A DNA stretch of 64,000 nt from Cryptomeria japonica (lineage: Eukaryota; Streptophyta; Pinopsida; Cupressales; Cupressaceae): NCBI RefSeq assembly GCF_030272615.1, contig NC_081413.1, forward strand, positions 188,014,669 to 188,078,668, written 5' to 3'. Under the pieces are notes generated by a model, which saw only the letters and a program-made list of their open reading frames with translations, was not told the DNA's origin and searched no databases. Positions 21,975 through 33,280 of this stretch are shown here, one piece after another; within the stretch, counting starts at the first letter, position 1, and each line of letters starts with the position of its first letter. Made by a program: the position numbers and the translations under genes.

Positions 21975-22973
21975 TGTTGAAAATGTGATGTTGATGGTTG
22001 TCATTGATGTCAACATATTATTTTGGGATTGGTTCCTTAAGTTGGTAATCTAGAAGATGTATTTCCTGGAATGTTTGGTGCTCCAGAAGATGTTTTATAG
22101 TTAACATTCAGTGTTGCTTGTTCATGTTGATGGTGATCTGAATTTCTCTATTTATCGGATATAGTATTGATCGATTGTATTCATGAGTATCTTGGTTCCA
22201 TTCTTATTTTTTACTAGTTGGGTAGTGCTATTTTAGGTTCGATTCGATCCAGAATTGGAGAATGTGTAACGATATTTGTGTAGAATATGAGTCATAATTT
22301 GGGTCTGGTATTTGTGATGGATGTAATGTGTTGATCTATTTGATGAAGCACATTGTGGTATGGTCTACTTCTCATTCCTTTCCAGCACCAGAATGTTTAT
22401 TGCCGACCTATTTCAAATCTCTATTTGGTCAACTTAGAAGATTATGTTGTTCAAGATCAATATATATAAGAGGTTGATTTGAATGTGTGAAGGTATTGAA
22501 GATGTGCAAGCCTGAAAAGGGAAAATCTTATTGATGTTGATTTGTGAAGTATGTTGTTGCTAAGAGGCACCGAATCCAGTTCTGAAATTGCAATTTATGT
22601 CATGGTGGTGGATTCTCCTTTATTTCTTCTTCCTTCAACAATGAGCCTTTATAGGCAATGAACCCTCTAACAATGAGCCTTCCTATAGTGAGCATTCTGG
22701 CAGTGAGCCACCTTTTGTAAAAATTACCTCATTCACCAGTGTCACCTTAACTGGTACTATATATTGAGAACTAACATTCATCATGGTTTTTCCCTTCTTG
22801 GGTTTTGTACATCATATCTAGTGTTTATTGTGTGATCTGTTTTTTGTATGTTCTTTCATGTTATATCTATTTTAATTAATTCTATTGGTTATTTTGAGTT
22901 TGTGAAAGAATTGAAAAAAAAAGATTAGTTGTCAACTGATTCACCCCCCTCTCAGTTGCTCGGATATTTAACA
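21975..22973 (+). repeat. Element A 3' LTR (999 bp)
   Basis: The full LTR runs from TGTTGAAAATG to TTTAACA and is followed by the TSD TGTTG. It contains the U3 dyad at 21,997-22,014. The terminal stretch CACCCCCCTCTCAGTTG is the counterpart of the G-run end of element C. A TATATAAGAGG box near 22,463-22,473 is a likely promoter element. Confidence 0.9.
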
Positions 22974-22978
22974 TGTTG

Positions 22979-24000
22979 ATGGGACCAAATTTGGGTCTTG
23001 ATTAGGAGGAACAGGGTAGTGGGGCACCCTGGTCTTATTAATTAGGACTTAGATTTGAACAAGGAGCAGAAGGGGAGTTAAAACTACAGATTGTAGGAAG
23101 GTGTGAGAAGAACCAAAGAAAACATTAGGCATTGAAAGACAAAATGCCAAGGTGAGGTCTAGGTGAGGATGAAATTATACACAAATACAATTTATGACGC
23201 TACAAAGTTATGCATGACACCATGATCAACATAAATGTTAAATATTGACTAAAAGTGAATAAAGATTCTCATGGACCATAGACAATTTCTCCAATTCCCT
23301 ATATGAAACTATACGAGGAATAACCATCTCTTTGTGTCATTGCAATAAATATACTAATCCAACAAGGTGATTGGAAGAAATGCCAACAAAATAAAATATA
23401 CATAGTATATACACATGAGACATCTCAAAAGAGAAAATCATGACTAGTTCTCCAATATCAAATAATTGAATAAATATATTCAAGACTAAATCAATAACAT
23501 GCATAATAGAGGCAACTAGCTATACCATGGATCAAACATCATAAAAATGACCTAATTTGGAAACAAATCTACACTAGAGTAACCATAGTTTTAGGAACCT
23601 AACAAGCAATTGTGGAAATCTATAACTATGTCCATCCAAAATACCCTAAACACAATCTTTTCACAATCTACGAACCCTATATTTTGAAATAGGAAAATTA
23701 TAAAACCTGCCAATTTAGAATAATGTGAATCTAAAATATGCAAGTATCCACTAAAAATATAGGTCAAACATGCATTAACTTTAAAATTGAGATTACAATA
23801 TAATCTTACATGCATTGTCTCTTTGTCGCCAATTTGGTATCACTTGTGTACCTATGAACAATCTTAACATATCAACTCTCCATCTTGTTCTTGCGACCTT
23901 TTCAACATGTTTATCCATTCCTCTCTCTCTCTCTCTCTCTTTGTCATTGTCCAAATATATCAACTTATAGAGTTCTTGAAACACAAGAGAAGCCAAAACC
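22979..24000. other. Continuation of outer LTR-like host, then unassigned DNA
   Basis: After the TSD the sequence seems to continue the minus-strand LTR-like host at 1-407. A 10-bp palindrome CCAAATTTGG lies near 22,985. Beyond about 23,150 the DNA is AT-rich and unassigned. No protein domain was recognised on either strand. A CT microsatellite lies at 23,921-23,940. Confidence 0.35.
23921..23940. repeat. (CT)10 microsatellite
   Basis: Ten uninterrupted CT units form a simple sequence repeat. It lies in a non-coding stretch, so no coding effect is expected. Confidence 0.95.
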
Positions 24001-24953
24001 ATCAAATATGGCACCCAAAATTCCTCTTCCCATTCCAATTCTCCAAAACTTAGATTGATGTAAAAGGTTATCATTGAAAGAAAGAAAAGTGTGGAAAATG
24101 CTTCCCAACACTAACCTAGTGCAATAGATATTACAAGTTTTTTCAAACAAGTCTTAAATGCTATTGTAAAAAGAAACACACATAAAAATAGATAATAAAC
24201 ATTCAAATAGAATATTACATTAAACACATGATATGTGTGGGAAAAACTATTTTAGGAGAAAAACCCTACACTCTCAAAGGCATTCAATTTATAGAGATTT
24301 CAAGCAAGGAGGAAGTATCTAGGCTAACCCAAAATAGATGGGCATCCAAAACCAAGTGGCACATTTCACAACCACTTATAAGCATGAAAATGGCACTTGT
24401 GCATCATTTTATAGCCCCTCACACATACCTCCAAACTTGGGCGCTCAAAATTTACTATAGTAAGGTATGAGAGATGTTCTTACACACCTAACAACCATCA
24501 TAAAATCCATCATAACAGGTAGCACTTACAACTATAAGAGAATCTATCATAACCGATCATTAATAGTTGATCCTCTTATAGCTTGTCATAACCCTACTTT
24601 GTCACCCACCTTCTCCATGCAAAAGTGTCTCTTAACACTTGTCTACTCTATCATAAAGTTAAGTTCTTACATGTCATACATTATCATGTCATTATGACTT
24701 CTTATAGACCACCTAAAGTGTTGACACATGGCAAAATTACTCTACCACAAAGTGAGATGCCTAGCTCTTTATGTGAGGACAAAAGCATCCTTGTCACCTC
24801 CCAGCATGATGAAAACTCATTGTGCCAAGTCGTACTAGAAGATGAAATAAGACGTGCAAGAAATTACAATATAGGCATAAATTAAATTTATTAAATAGAT
24901 AATAGATAAGAAATATTAAGTTTGAGACACCTTAATTCCCAACTTCCTTACAC
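24001..24953 (-). repeat. Probable 3' LTR remnant of decayed copia F1
   Basis: Directly 3' (minus strand) of the F1 RNase H remnant, the sequence GTAAGGAAG resembles a polypurine tract. It is followed by TTGGGAATTAAGGTGTC, a common copia LTR start with the first TG altered. Further down, GTGGGAAAAAC and GGAGAAAAACCC phrases (+ strand near 24,237-24,268) are LTR-like. No second LTR copy was found, so the end of the LTR is undefined and this assignment is tentative. Confidence 0.35.
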
Positions 24954-25019
24954 TTTTTGAATACCTTAGTAGAACCAATATGAACAAGATTTAACTATTA
25001 GGGGTTGAGAGGCCCATAG

Positions 25020-27400
25020 ACTTTGAATACCATTTGAACTTCTATATGCTCATAGGTTTTGTCAATGCATCTGCAACATTCGTCAAAGTGTCAACCTTTT
25101 TCTAATTTCACCTTCCCATCATCTATCATATGTCAAACAAAATGAAACTACACATCTATGTGGTTTGTTTTGGCATTGAAAGTCAGATTCTTTGCTAAGA
25201 AAATGACACTCCAAACTATCACAATATATAATAATCATCCCTTCATCAAAACCAATATTTGATCACAACCATCTAAGACAAATTACTTCCTTACAAGCAT
25301 GAGTAGCTTCTTTATGCTTTACTTTTGTTGTGGAAAAAGTGATAAGTTTTCTCTTATTCATCTAGCTAATACAACCACTGAACATAGTGAGAACATTGTC
25401 ACTAGTAGATCTTCTATTGTCAATGTCACATGCCTAATCTAAATCCACATATCCTCAAATAGTCATAGAATGTTGAGGTCCAATAGAATAACCATGAGAA
25501 TGAAATGAATACTTAGAAGTACCCCTAAGATATCTACTCTTAACTACATCCCAATGCACCCATCTAGGACTAGTCATGTATTAACTTAGGACTCCCACTG
25601 CTTGGGCAATGTTTGGCCCATATCATACATAAGACTGCCAACAAGACTTTCATATGGTACACTGGTCATGTCCTCCACCTTAGTAGGATATTTTGGACAA
25701 TCTTCCACACATAAAATTGTTCCCTATGCAATAAGGACTATTATAGATCTATAAGCTATCATGCTAAATATTTACAACACCTAATTCACATACTTACTTT
25801 GGCTTAACCATAGCTTTCTAATAGATTTGTCTTTTCTTATATCCATTCCCAAAATGTGCCCATTTGTACCTAGATAATTCATATCAAAGTATGTTGAGAA
25901 ATGAAACTTCAAATAAAAAATAAACAATCCATTCTCAAATAGTAACATATCACCCACAAACAATGCAATAATGATAATCCACCCAATATCGATTTTGAAG
26001 TAAATTGAGTGGTCAGATCTAGACCTCTGAAATCCCAACCTCAACAAATAGGTATCAAACTTTTGGTAGCACATCCTAGAAGATTGTTTTAGATGATACA
26101 AACTTTTTCAACTTGCAAACTAGACTTTCTTTACCTTTCGCCATGAAATGATCTGGTTGTGACTTATAGATTTCTTCCTCCACGTAACCATGAAGGAATG
26201 TTGTCTTTACATCCATCTATTCAATATCCTAGTCATGAGATGTAGCAAGTGAAATAATAACTGAATGGATGTCAACTTTACAACAAGAGAGACAATCTCA
26301 CCATAATCTATTCCCTCAACTTGGGAATACTCCTTCGTGACCAACTATTCTTTATGCTTCTCAACACTACCATCAAGACCTAACTTCTTCTTGAACACCC
26401 ATTTACATCCCATGAGCTTATGTTCTTTCGGAAAAGATATGAAATACAAAGTATTATTCTTATTCAAAGAAGTCATCTCTTTGTTAATGGGCTTTATCTA
26501 AGAATTTGCATCACACATGCTCGTACTCTCTCTAATAGCTCTCAACCCATTACTATTAGCTATCAAAACAAAAAAATAATTGAAATATAACATTGAATAA
26601 CCAAACATGATTTGTTGTTGTTTGATTCTTTTATACCTCCTCAAAGACTGAGGTTGAGGTTCTTCATCTTTTTTTAAACTTTCAGATTTTCTAAAGCTCT
26701 CCTCAACATTAGGTCCATTAGGACCTCATAGTTCCTCTTTCTCAAGGGTAGATGGAAGTTGAACTACCTCCTTATTTTGTTTCTCCTCTTTCTCTAGCTA
26801 CAACTCAATAGCGAAAGGTTTCATCTCTCTAAAAATAACACTTATGTTGTAGCGAACCTTCTCTGACACTAGATCCTAAAGCTTGTACCCTTTTATTACA
26901 CCAACACCATAACGATAAATATGCATTTAATAGACTTTTTCTCCAACTTAGATCTTTTTTCACTCAAAACGTGAACATAAGCTTCATAACCAAATACTCT
27001 AAGATGTCTCATTAAAGGATTTTATCCCAAATAGACCTTTATATATGTCTTATCAACAAGTGTCGATGTGAGAGATCTATTTACCAGATAGCGGGCAATG
27101 GCTACAACTTTGGCCCAAAACTTTTGTTGGAGGCCAACACCACTAAGTTTACTCCTAGATCTCTCCATCAATGTCCTCTTCATCCTCTCAACAAATCCAT
27201 TCTATTGAGGGGTGAATAGAGTTTTCTTGTGCCTATCAATCCCATGGTCCTTACAAAACATGTCAAAGTTTTCCAAATAGAACTCACTATTGTTTTCAGT
27301 CCTCAAACATTTAATCTTTCTACTAGTCTGATTTTCAACAAGAGCCTTAAACTCTTTAAATTGACTAAAGATTTTAGAATTGCTTTTGAGAAAACAAACA
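25020..27400 (-). pseudogene. Decayed copia F1: integrase, RT and RNase H remnants
   Basis: Read on the minus strand from 27,400 down, integrase-like sequence (a RTENNSEFYLENFDMFC-like core) is followed by its C-terminal part. RT comes next, with MYHLKQSSRMCYQKFDTYLLRLGF near 26,040-26,100 and an FVGDML version of the active site near 25,950. Degenerate RNase H follows to about 25,040. Stops and shifts are frequent; the longest open piece is 26,101-25,781. Gag, protease and a 5' LTR were not found. This is an old copia fragment, and the domain order supports one element. Confidence 0.8.
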
Positions 27401-27414
27401 AAGGAAATTTTGGG

Positions 27415-28350
27415 TTCTTAGCTAAGAAGATCACACTTTGACTGTCATAATAAATTGTCATTTCACCATGTTTTATTCGAATATTTGAGTAGTTATCATA
27501 TACTCAACTCCAATAATGGAAAAAGAAACCATAACCTTTCACTTATTCATCAATTTGATTATACCTGAAAATAAAAAAATAAGCATACAAGCACTATTTT
27601 GATCATATGCTATCAATATCACCAGCCTAGTTTGAATATATATAACCATGAATATCAAGGGAAATCTCATCTCTTATAAAATTGTACCCTTCATTTATAA
27701 TTGTGATAACATAAGGAATACTTTAAGATACCCTTCAAATGTATGGTCTCATTCAAATACATCCTAATGAACTCTACATGATAAGATATATATCTAGATT
27801 GCTTCAACAATGTCTGGTCTACTACAATTCATAACAAACATCAAACTTCCAACTTCACTCTACTTATGTCTTCCATGTCTGATGGTGATATTGGACAATT
27901 TGAAGCACACTGGTCTACAATCCTACATGTTAAACCTTTGTAAAAATGGATTGGCATACTTAGTCTAACCAAGCCATATTCTATTCACTTTATCTCTTCT
28001 AATTTTCATCCCAAGAATGTGTTTAGCTACACCAAGATCTTTCATTTCAAATTTAGCTACAAGTTGAGACATTAGTTCTAAAATCATACATTTCTCGTTA
28101 CGAATAAATAGCATATCATCACTATACAATGCATTAAAGAGGAAATGATCACTAGATTAGATTTATAATAAAGACAATGATTAGATTTAGAACACTCAAA
28201 TCCCAACCACAACACATATGTATCAAATACATATGTATCAAATTTATGATACAACATCCTAAGGTTCTATTTGAGACCATACAAAGATTTCTTCAATTTA
28301 CAAACTAAATTACGTTTATCTTTCACCATGAAGTTCTCTAGCCATGTCAT
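27415..28350 (-). pseudogene. Decayed copia F2: RT and RNase H remnants
   Basis: On the minus strand, an RT segment near 28,180-28,340 repeats the wording of the F1 RT region (a KFDTYVLWLGFE-like stretch and LKQ-PRM). RNase H-like sequence follows down to about 27,420, where it meets the integrase end of F1 without any LTR between. The two copies are clearly related. F2 is cut at 28,350, where a TGTTAG LTR-like start begins. Frames are too decayed for function. Confidence 0.65.
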
Positions 28351-28460
28351 TGTTAGACTAATTTGTCATTGATGTCACAACAAAATATGCAAATGTGAAA
28401 AATATTTTATGAATTTAGACACAGTTATAGCATGTAAAATATGAATGCATCGGAAGGACG
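28351..28460 (+). repeat. Possible LTR start of a copia-like element
   Basis: TGTTAGACTAATTTGTCATTGATG resembles the first bases of the A and C LTRs, including the TTGTCATTGATGTCA phrase of the shared dyad. It truncates the F2 RT. No matching end, primer site or second copy was found, so the extent is unknown. Confidence 0.3.
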
Positions 28461-31100
28461 CATAATGAATATCAACATATCTAATTTTGTACATATGGCA
28501 CCAAATGGTCTGGCAACTACATCGAACAAACTATATCAAACAAGTTTTATTCGCAGTTCATATCAGTTCAAGTCACAATTCATAATGTTTCAGTCATAGT
28601 TCATTTGATGATAGCATATATTGCTTCTTTTGAAACGTTTGGAGATGTCCATTCTTTTTTGTTTCGAATCGCCTATGCCAAAACAAAATACACATTAAAA
28701 TAAGAGCTACGCTTCAGCTGGAGTCCCTGCCTAATCCAGGGAAAATAGCAAAGATTGACAGGAAAATTGATTTCCATAATGCTGTTTTTCAGTTGATGAG
28801 TTGAATTGGGATTAAATTCTGATTGAAAAAAACATAATTTAATCAGTGTTTGAAATATTTTGCTAAAGGCAAGGACTAATAAATATAATTTTAGATAGAT
28901 ATGACATGATGGTATTCTTATGCAGACATTATGACAAGAGATATCATATGACCTCAAAAACCTTTTAAATTGCGTTCTCAAATAATTTCATATCAAGAGC
29001 TTGCTGCAATTGGTTAATTTAATGAGCCCAACATGTTAAGAATTGATATTTTTGAAAGATAACATAATAGTTTTGGAAGATAGCACAGTGGTTTCAATAA
29101 ACATTCTTAATCTAGACAATGAAAATGAAGCCGAGAGTTATTGATAGAGAGTGCAATGTTTTGAGCATAATGATATAAAAGTTTGTTGAGAATCATAACC
29201 AGCTATTCACATCCAAACTTAAAGGCCTTAGTATTCCCTCAATTGCCAAATGGGAGTATAGACAAAATCAATGGGAAAGATGAAAGCTTTTGTAATATTT
29301 ATTTTTCCCTTCTACCCAAAATCTGAAAATGATTGTTTTGCCTCTGAAATATCAGTATCAATGCTTTAAATTTAGAAGTAATTCCACTTTATCAATTCAA
29401 AAGTAGATACCATATACCCAATCCTCTCACAGAGAGTTACAAAGAGAATCCCAAGATCTCATAAATAGCTACACAATCTTGTTCTACTGTTAACAATATG
29501 GGTATCCTTTTGTTAACAATATGACTCAGAAGAATCCATCTTATGTATATTGCCATGCACTGGAGGTTGTTAGTAATTTTATTGCAGTTTGTATTCATTT
29601 GCAAGTTTTTAGGCATGCTGGAAAATTAATCTAAATGATCAATGGAAAACATTGATACCAGCTACCGTGGATGATAAAAAAATAATAGAACTGTTCTAGA
29701 ATGAAATAAAACACAACAAAAAATGATCTATCTCTGTATAGACTCGTAAAAACAAAGTCAAAACTCGCTAAAACCATGTGGAAAGCCACTTACCTCAAGA
29801 TTTTTGCACAAGAAATAATTCAAGTGTATTATAAAACAAAAAAAAATTCAAAAAAAATTATTTATCGTTGAAATGATGACTCTAAACATAACCCGTGTAA
29901 ATGCATAGTTGCACAAAATTATTGGATGAAATCTTTGAAGCACATAAAGAGGAGGACCTTGACCTCTACTCGGTTGGGATTTGATAGCAGCTCAGTGATA
30001 ACAAGGAAAACAAAAATCTTTTAATCAAAAGGGAAAAAAATTATGAAGGGAACTTCCTTTTCAATCCTCAATTTGAAAGCGATTAAGGAGAATTGTTCTT
30101 CTAGGCATGTATGCAAAATGTGGTAGCAGAAAAGAAGGCACGTAAACTGCTTTCAAGAATGCCACTACCCGCCAACAACCCTAGTTCAAGAAATTGAAAA
30201 TAACACGGATGCTGGTTTATCTAAAAGCTCTAAATAATATGAACTTTCTCAAGTATCCCAAACTTGAGAGCCACATTTAAAACAAATTTTAATCTCAATC
30301 TATAGAATGATGCAAAATCCATTAGTTCAATTCATAGTAGCATTCCATTTACATGTCATTCAGATAGTAAATTGAAAGTGTAAATTGAATTCAGTAACAA
30401 GATAACCTCAAAGATCTCAAAAGAATTAATAAGCAACATTGATGTATGTTTTCTATACAATTTATAAGGAGGCCATGTTAAATATGTGTTATCATTTATA
30501 TTTTATACACAAAATTAGTTCTGAAAATTGTTTACCAAATAACTATAAATGTACATTTTAGTAACAAAAATGGTACAATGATTTGGACAAGAAAGTAGGA
30601 TTCAATAGTCTTTAAATACTATGTTGTGCCTGGCCAGATTCCATGTTTAAGAGTCCAAAATTCATAGCAGGACATGAATAACAGTTGCAAAAAGCTATTA
30701 ACGTTCTCAAAGAGTTTTTACACTTAATATTTTTGGAGGAAATAGGCAGAATTGACAAAGTTTCAAACTTGAGGGAATTGTGTGATTTCATTTGAGTATG
30801 TTGAGTATGGCATTTTCTTTTATTGAATTGGCTTCATTGTGGATATTTTGATTTCTTTGAGCTTATGCATTCACAAATCTGGAAAAATAAAATAAAAAAA
30901 TAAGACATTAATGGCTTGGTTTTCTAGGTTGTAAATAGTTGTAAATGTTAACTAATGCAGGAGCCTACATAAACCTAATCAAACTGACAACTTGCTGCAT
31001 CAATGCATAACAAAGGAAAAATAGTAGATGCTTTTTACAATCTCGTGAAACAATTGTTATGCTCGGTATTATTCAATTTATAATAATCAAATAAATCAAT
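28461..31100. other. AT-rich intergenic DNA with one PPR scrap
   Basis: No recognisable domain was found on either strand over most of this stretch, and the longest open frames are about 100 codons and unremarkable. The only coding-like sequence is a short PPR fragment at about 30,102-30,172. It could be unique intergenic DNA or very old repeats. Confidence 0.5.
30102..30172 (+). pseudogene. Short PPR motif fragment
   Basis: The frame reads MYAKCGS, then after a one-base shift ARKLLSRMPLP, a typical join of two plant PPR helices. PPR proteins bind organelle RNA. Only one motif is left, with no neighbours in frame, so it is a relic. The similarity to the better preserved PPR pseudogene at 39,690-41,066 suggests a common source, which is inference. 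Confidence 0.45.
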
Positions 31101-31386
31101 AAGTTGTGATAAAATGAACAATTACACTCTAAATTTTGAAGCTGGCTCATGGCGGGCTCATGGCGGATTCGAATCAAGGCCAGGCAGGGAGTATGGTAGG
31201 CTATGGAGCCCACGATTTTTCTCTATTAGAGATCCTTCGCCGGTTGTAAAGAAATCAGTGTGCTTTCAAACTCCACACTCATATCATATGCCTTCGACCA
31301 CATAGGGAAAGAAGAATCATAACTTTCAAAGGAACTCCTGGCTGGGCTCTAATGCTTAGGCCGCAAGCTCTCGAAAACACTTAAGC

Positions 31387-32907
31387 TTGGATTCCCAGGC
31401 CAAGATAGTGGCAACAGGCCCAAATAATATCCCAATCCCAGCTAGGGTTCAGAAATGCCCTGCATCCAACGCAACTCTGGCCCGCAACCATGATTGTTGC
31501 CAAACCAAGCAACCTTTCCCTATAGCCGTACCTTGCCTTTTAGGAGCACCAAATCTTTGGGTTTTAAAAAACCATCTTTTCATTGTCTGCCTCCTAACTT
31601 TGCATGCAAGGACTAGCAATGGAGCTGGAAATCCATGGGTAGCAAACTTTTTGTTCTACCTTCTGATTCCATGAACCCCATGATTGCCCGACTCAAAGAA
31701 AATGCCTTTTTTGCACAATGGTGTGGTATATGCGGAAAAAGCAAAGACATAATCTCCTGGTGGATGTCCTCTTTTCTAGGTTTGGTCACAATCAGACAGT
31801 TGCAGAATGATTTCTTTCTTCTAGAGTGTGTCGACTCGTCCCTAAAGAAAGCAATCACGAAAGGTTGCTCGTTGTTCTTTCAAGGGTCATCTTTCAACTT
31901 TATAAATTGGAAACCAAGCTTTGATCCTGTGAAACATAGATTTGAGAAATCCCCTGTCTAGTTGTCTTTAGTACTAGGTCTTCCATCTGAGTTTTGGTGC
32001 CCGGAGGCTTTGCTGAAAATAGGTGATGCTTTAGGATCCCTAGTGGATATTGAGGAGGATTTCCTGAAAGGCCTTAAAGGAGATGTAGCAAATATCTATG
32101 TAGAGATTGATCTTAAAAAAGGCTTCTATAGCGACCTAGAAATTATTTCAGAAATGGGAAGATGGAAATAGAAAGTGAGAAGGCTGGGTAAGGAAACCCC
32201 TGACAAATGTATCCTTCAAAACCAAATAATAAAAAATAGTTCGATGACAGCCTCAATGGGTGCTATCCACCTCACACACCAACCTCAACAACGAGAAACC
32301 CCAAAGAAAGAAGGTTAGAAGTTGGTCAGGGCTCAGGATAATCTATTGGTTCCACCAGCAGTGGATGCAAATCAGCTAGGCAAGAATGCTATTCAGCATA
32401 CTCAAGACAGAGAACATGTTTCCTCTCACGTGCCTTCAGCTCCTCTAGAGTCATAGATTCTTCACACTCCTAGATCTAATCACTGCCCTAAAGAGTCTCA
32501 AGGCGAGTTGTTGCACTGTAGTATAGGTATGGTCTCTCCAACTAGTCTTCCTTCTCCTCATAGTTGTCCCCCTCTCATTCTTTCCCCGATTGTAAAGTTG
32601 CAATCTCAAAAAGCGGTTAGAAGTCTATTTGGTAAAAAAAAAAACTCCCTCCCTCACTAGAGGAGCTTTTAACATCTTCTCCCAGCCTCCTATCAAGGTT
32701 CCAAAAAAGAAAAACAGTCTAAGGCGTAATAAGCATAAAGGTTCCCTTCAGCAAATGAAACCTATCAAAAAACCCTTGCATATTACTAAAATCCTGCAGG
32801 AAGAGGAGGTCATTGAAAATGATCTTAAAGCTGATTTAGAAGAGGACCTTGAGCCCCTTCCATTTGATGGTGAGATTTACTCTCCCTCGGAATTTCCCTC
32901 AGCATAA
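31387..32907 (+). pseudogene. LINE1 ORF1, broken
   Basis: ORF1 of plant L1 elements encodes an RNA-binding chaperone. The segment 31,635-32,171 has a DUF4283-like pattern (FFAQWCGICGK, FEKSPV, LGLPSEFWCPEALLKIGDALG), split by a TAG at 31,959-31,961. A TAG at 32,169-32,171 ends the clearest part. A later piece in another frame (32,629-32,907) is basic, then acidic, as in ORF1 C-terminal regions. At least one frameshift separates the pieces. The ORF lies about 370 bases before ORF2. Confidence 0.75.
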
Positions 32908-33280
32908 CAGTTTCTTAACCTATCGATGGATAGTCCAAACCCATCCATGATATCACTGACTTTAGCCCCTTAAGATCTGGGCTTCTCTTTAGGCTAGAAT
33001 GCTAAGAAACTTCTGTAGGATCTAATGGTCCAGGATGAAGACCCAGACACAATTTTAGATACCCCCCTAGCAATCCTATACTCTCAGGTCAAGGAAAAAG
33101 GAAGCTAGGCCTACATCAGAATCAAGAGGGATTGGAAAAACCAGACTTTGGCTCTTCCCCTCCTAATAAGGGTTGCAAATCTCTTATGGAGGCCAGATCT
33201 TTAGATGGTGCTGCTGAGAACCAATCAAAACTTCAAGACCTTTGGAAAGTAGGGAAGGGGAATCCCCTTCCTGAACATCA

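Larger units (their letters stand above)
408..22973 (+). mobile_element. Element A: Ty1/copia LTR retrotransposon, interrupted
   Basis: The element is flanked by a perfect 5-bp duplication TGTTG (403-407 and 22,974-22,978). Both LTR starts read TGTTG and the 3' LTR ends in AACA. Gene order is gag, protease, integrase, RT, RNase H, which defines copia. Most of the 5' LTR, the primer site and the Gag N-terminus are deleted, leaving only about 72 bp of LTR. The body is split at 1,775/19,152 by element B. When one copy of B's TSD is counted, the A reading frame runs on across the junction. All reading frames carry stops or shifts, so A is inactive. Confidence 0.9.

Noticed and set aside
21856-22053. 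A 65-codon + frame across the polypurine tract and LTR start of element A.
   Set aside because: It crosses the LTR boundary and repeats the frame seen at the 5' LTR by sequence identity. No protein family fits.
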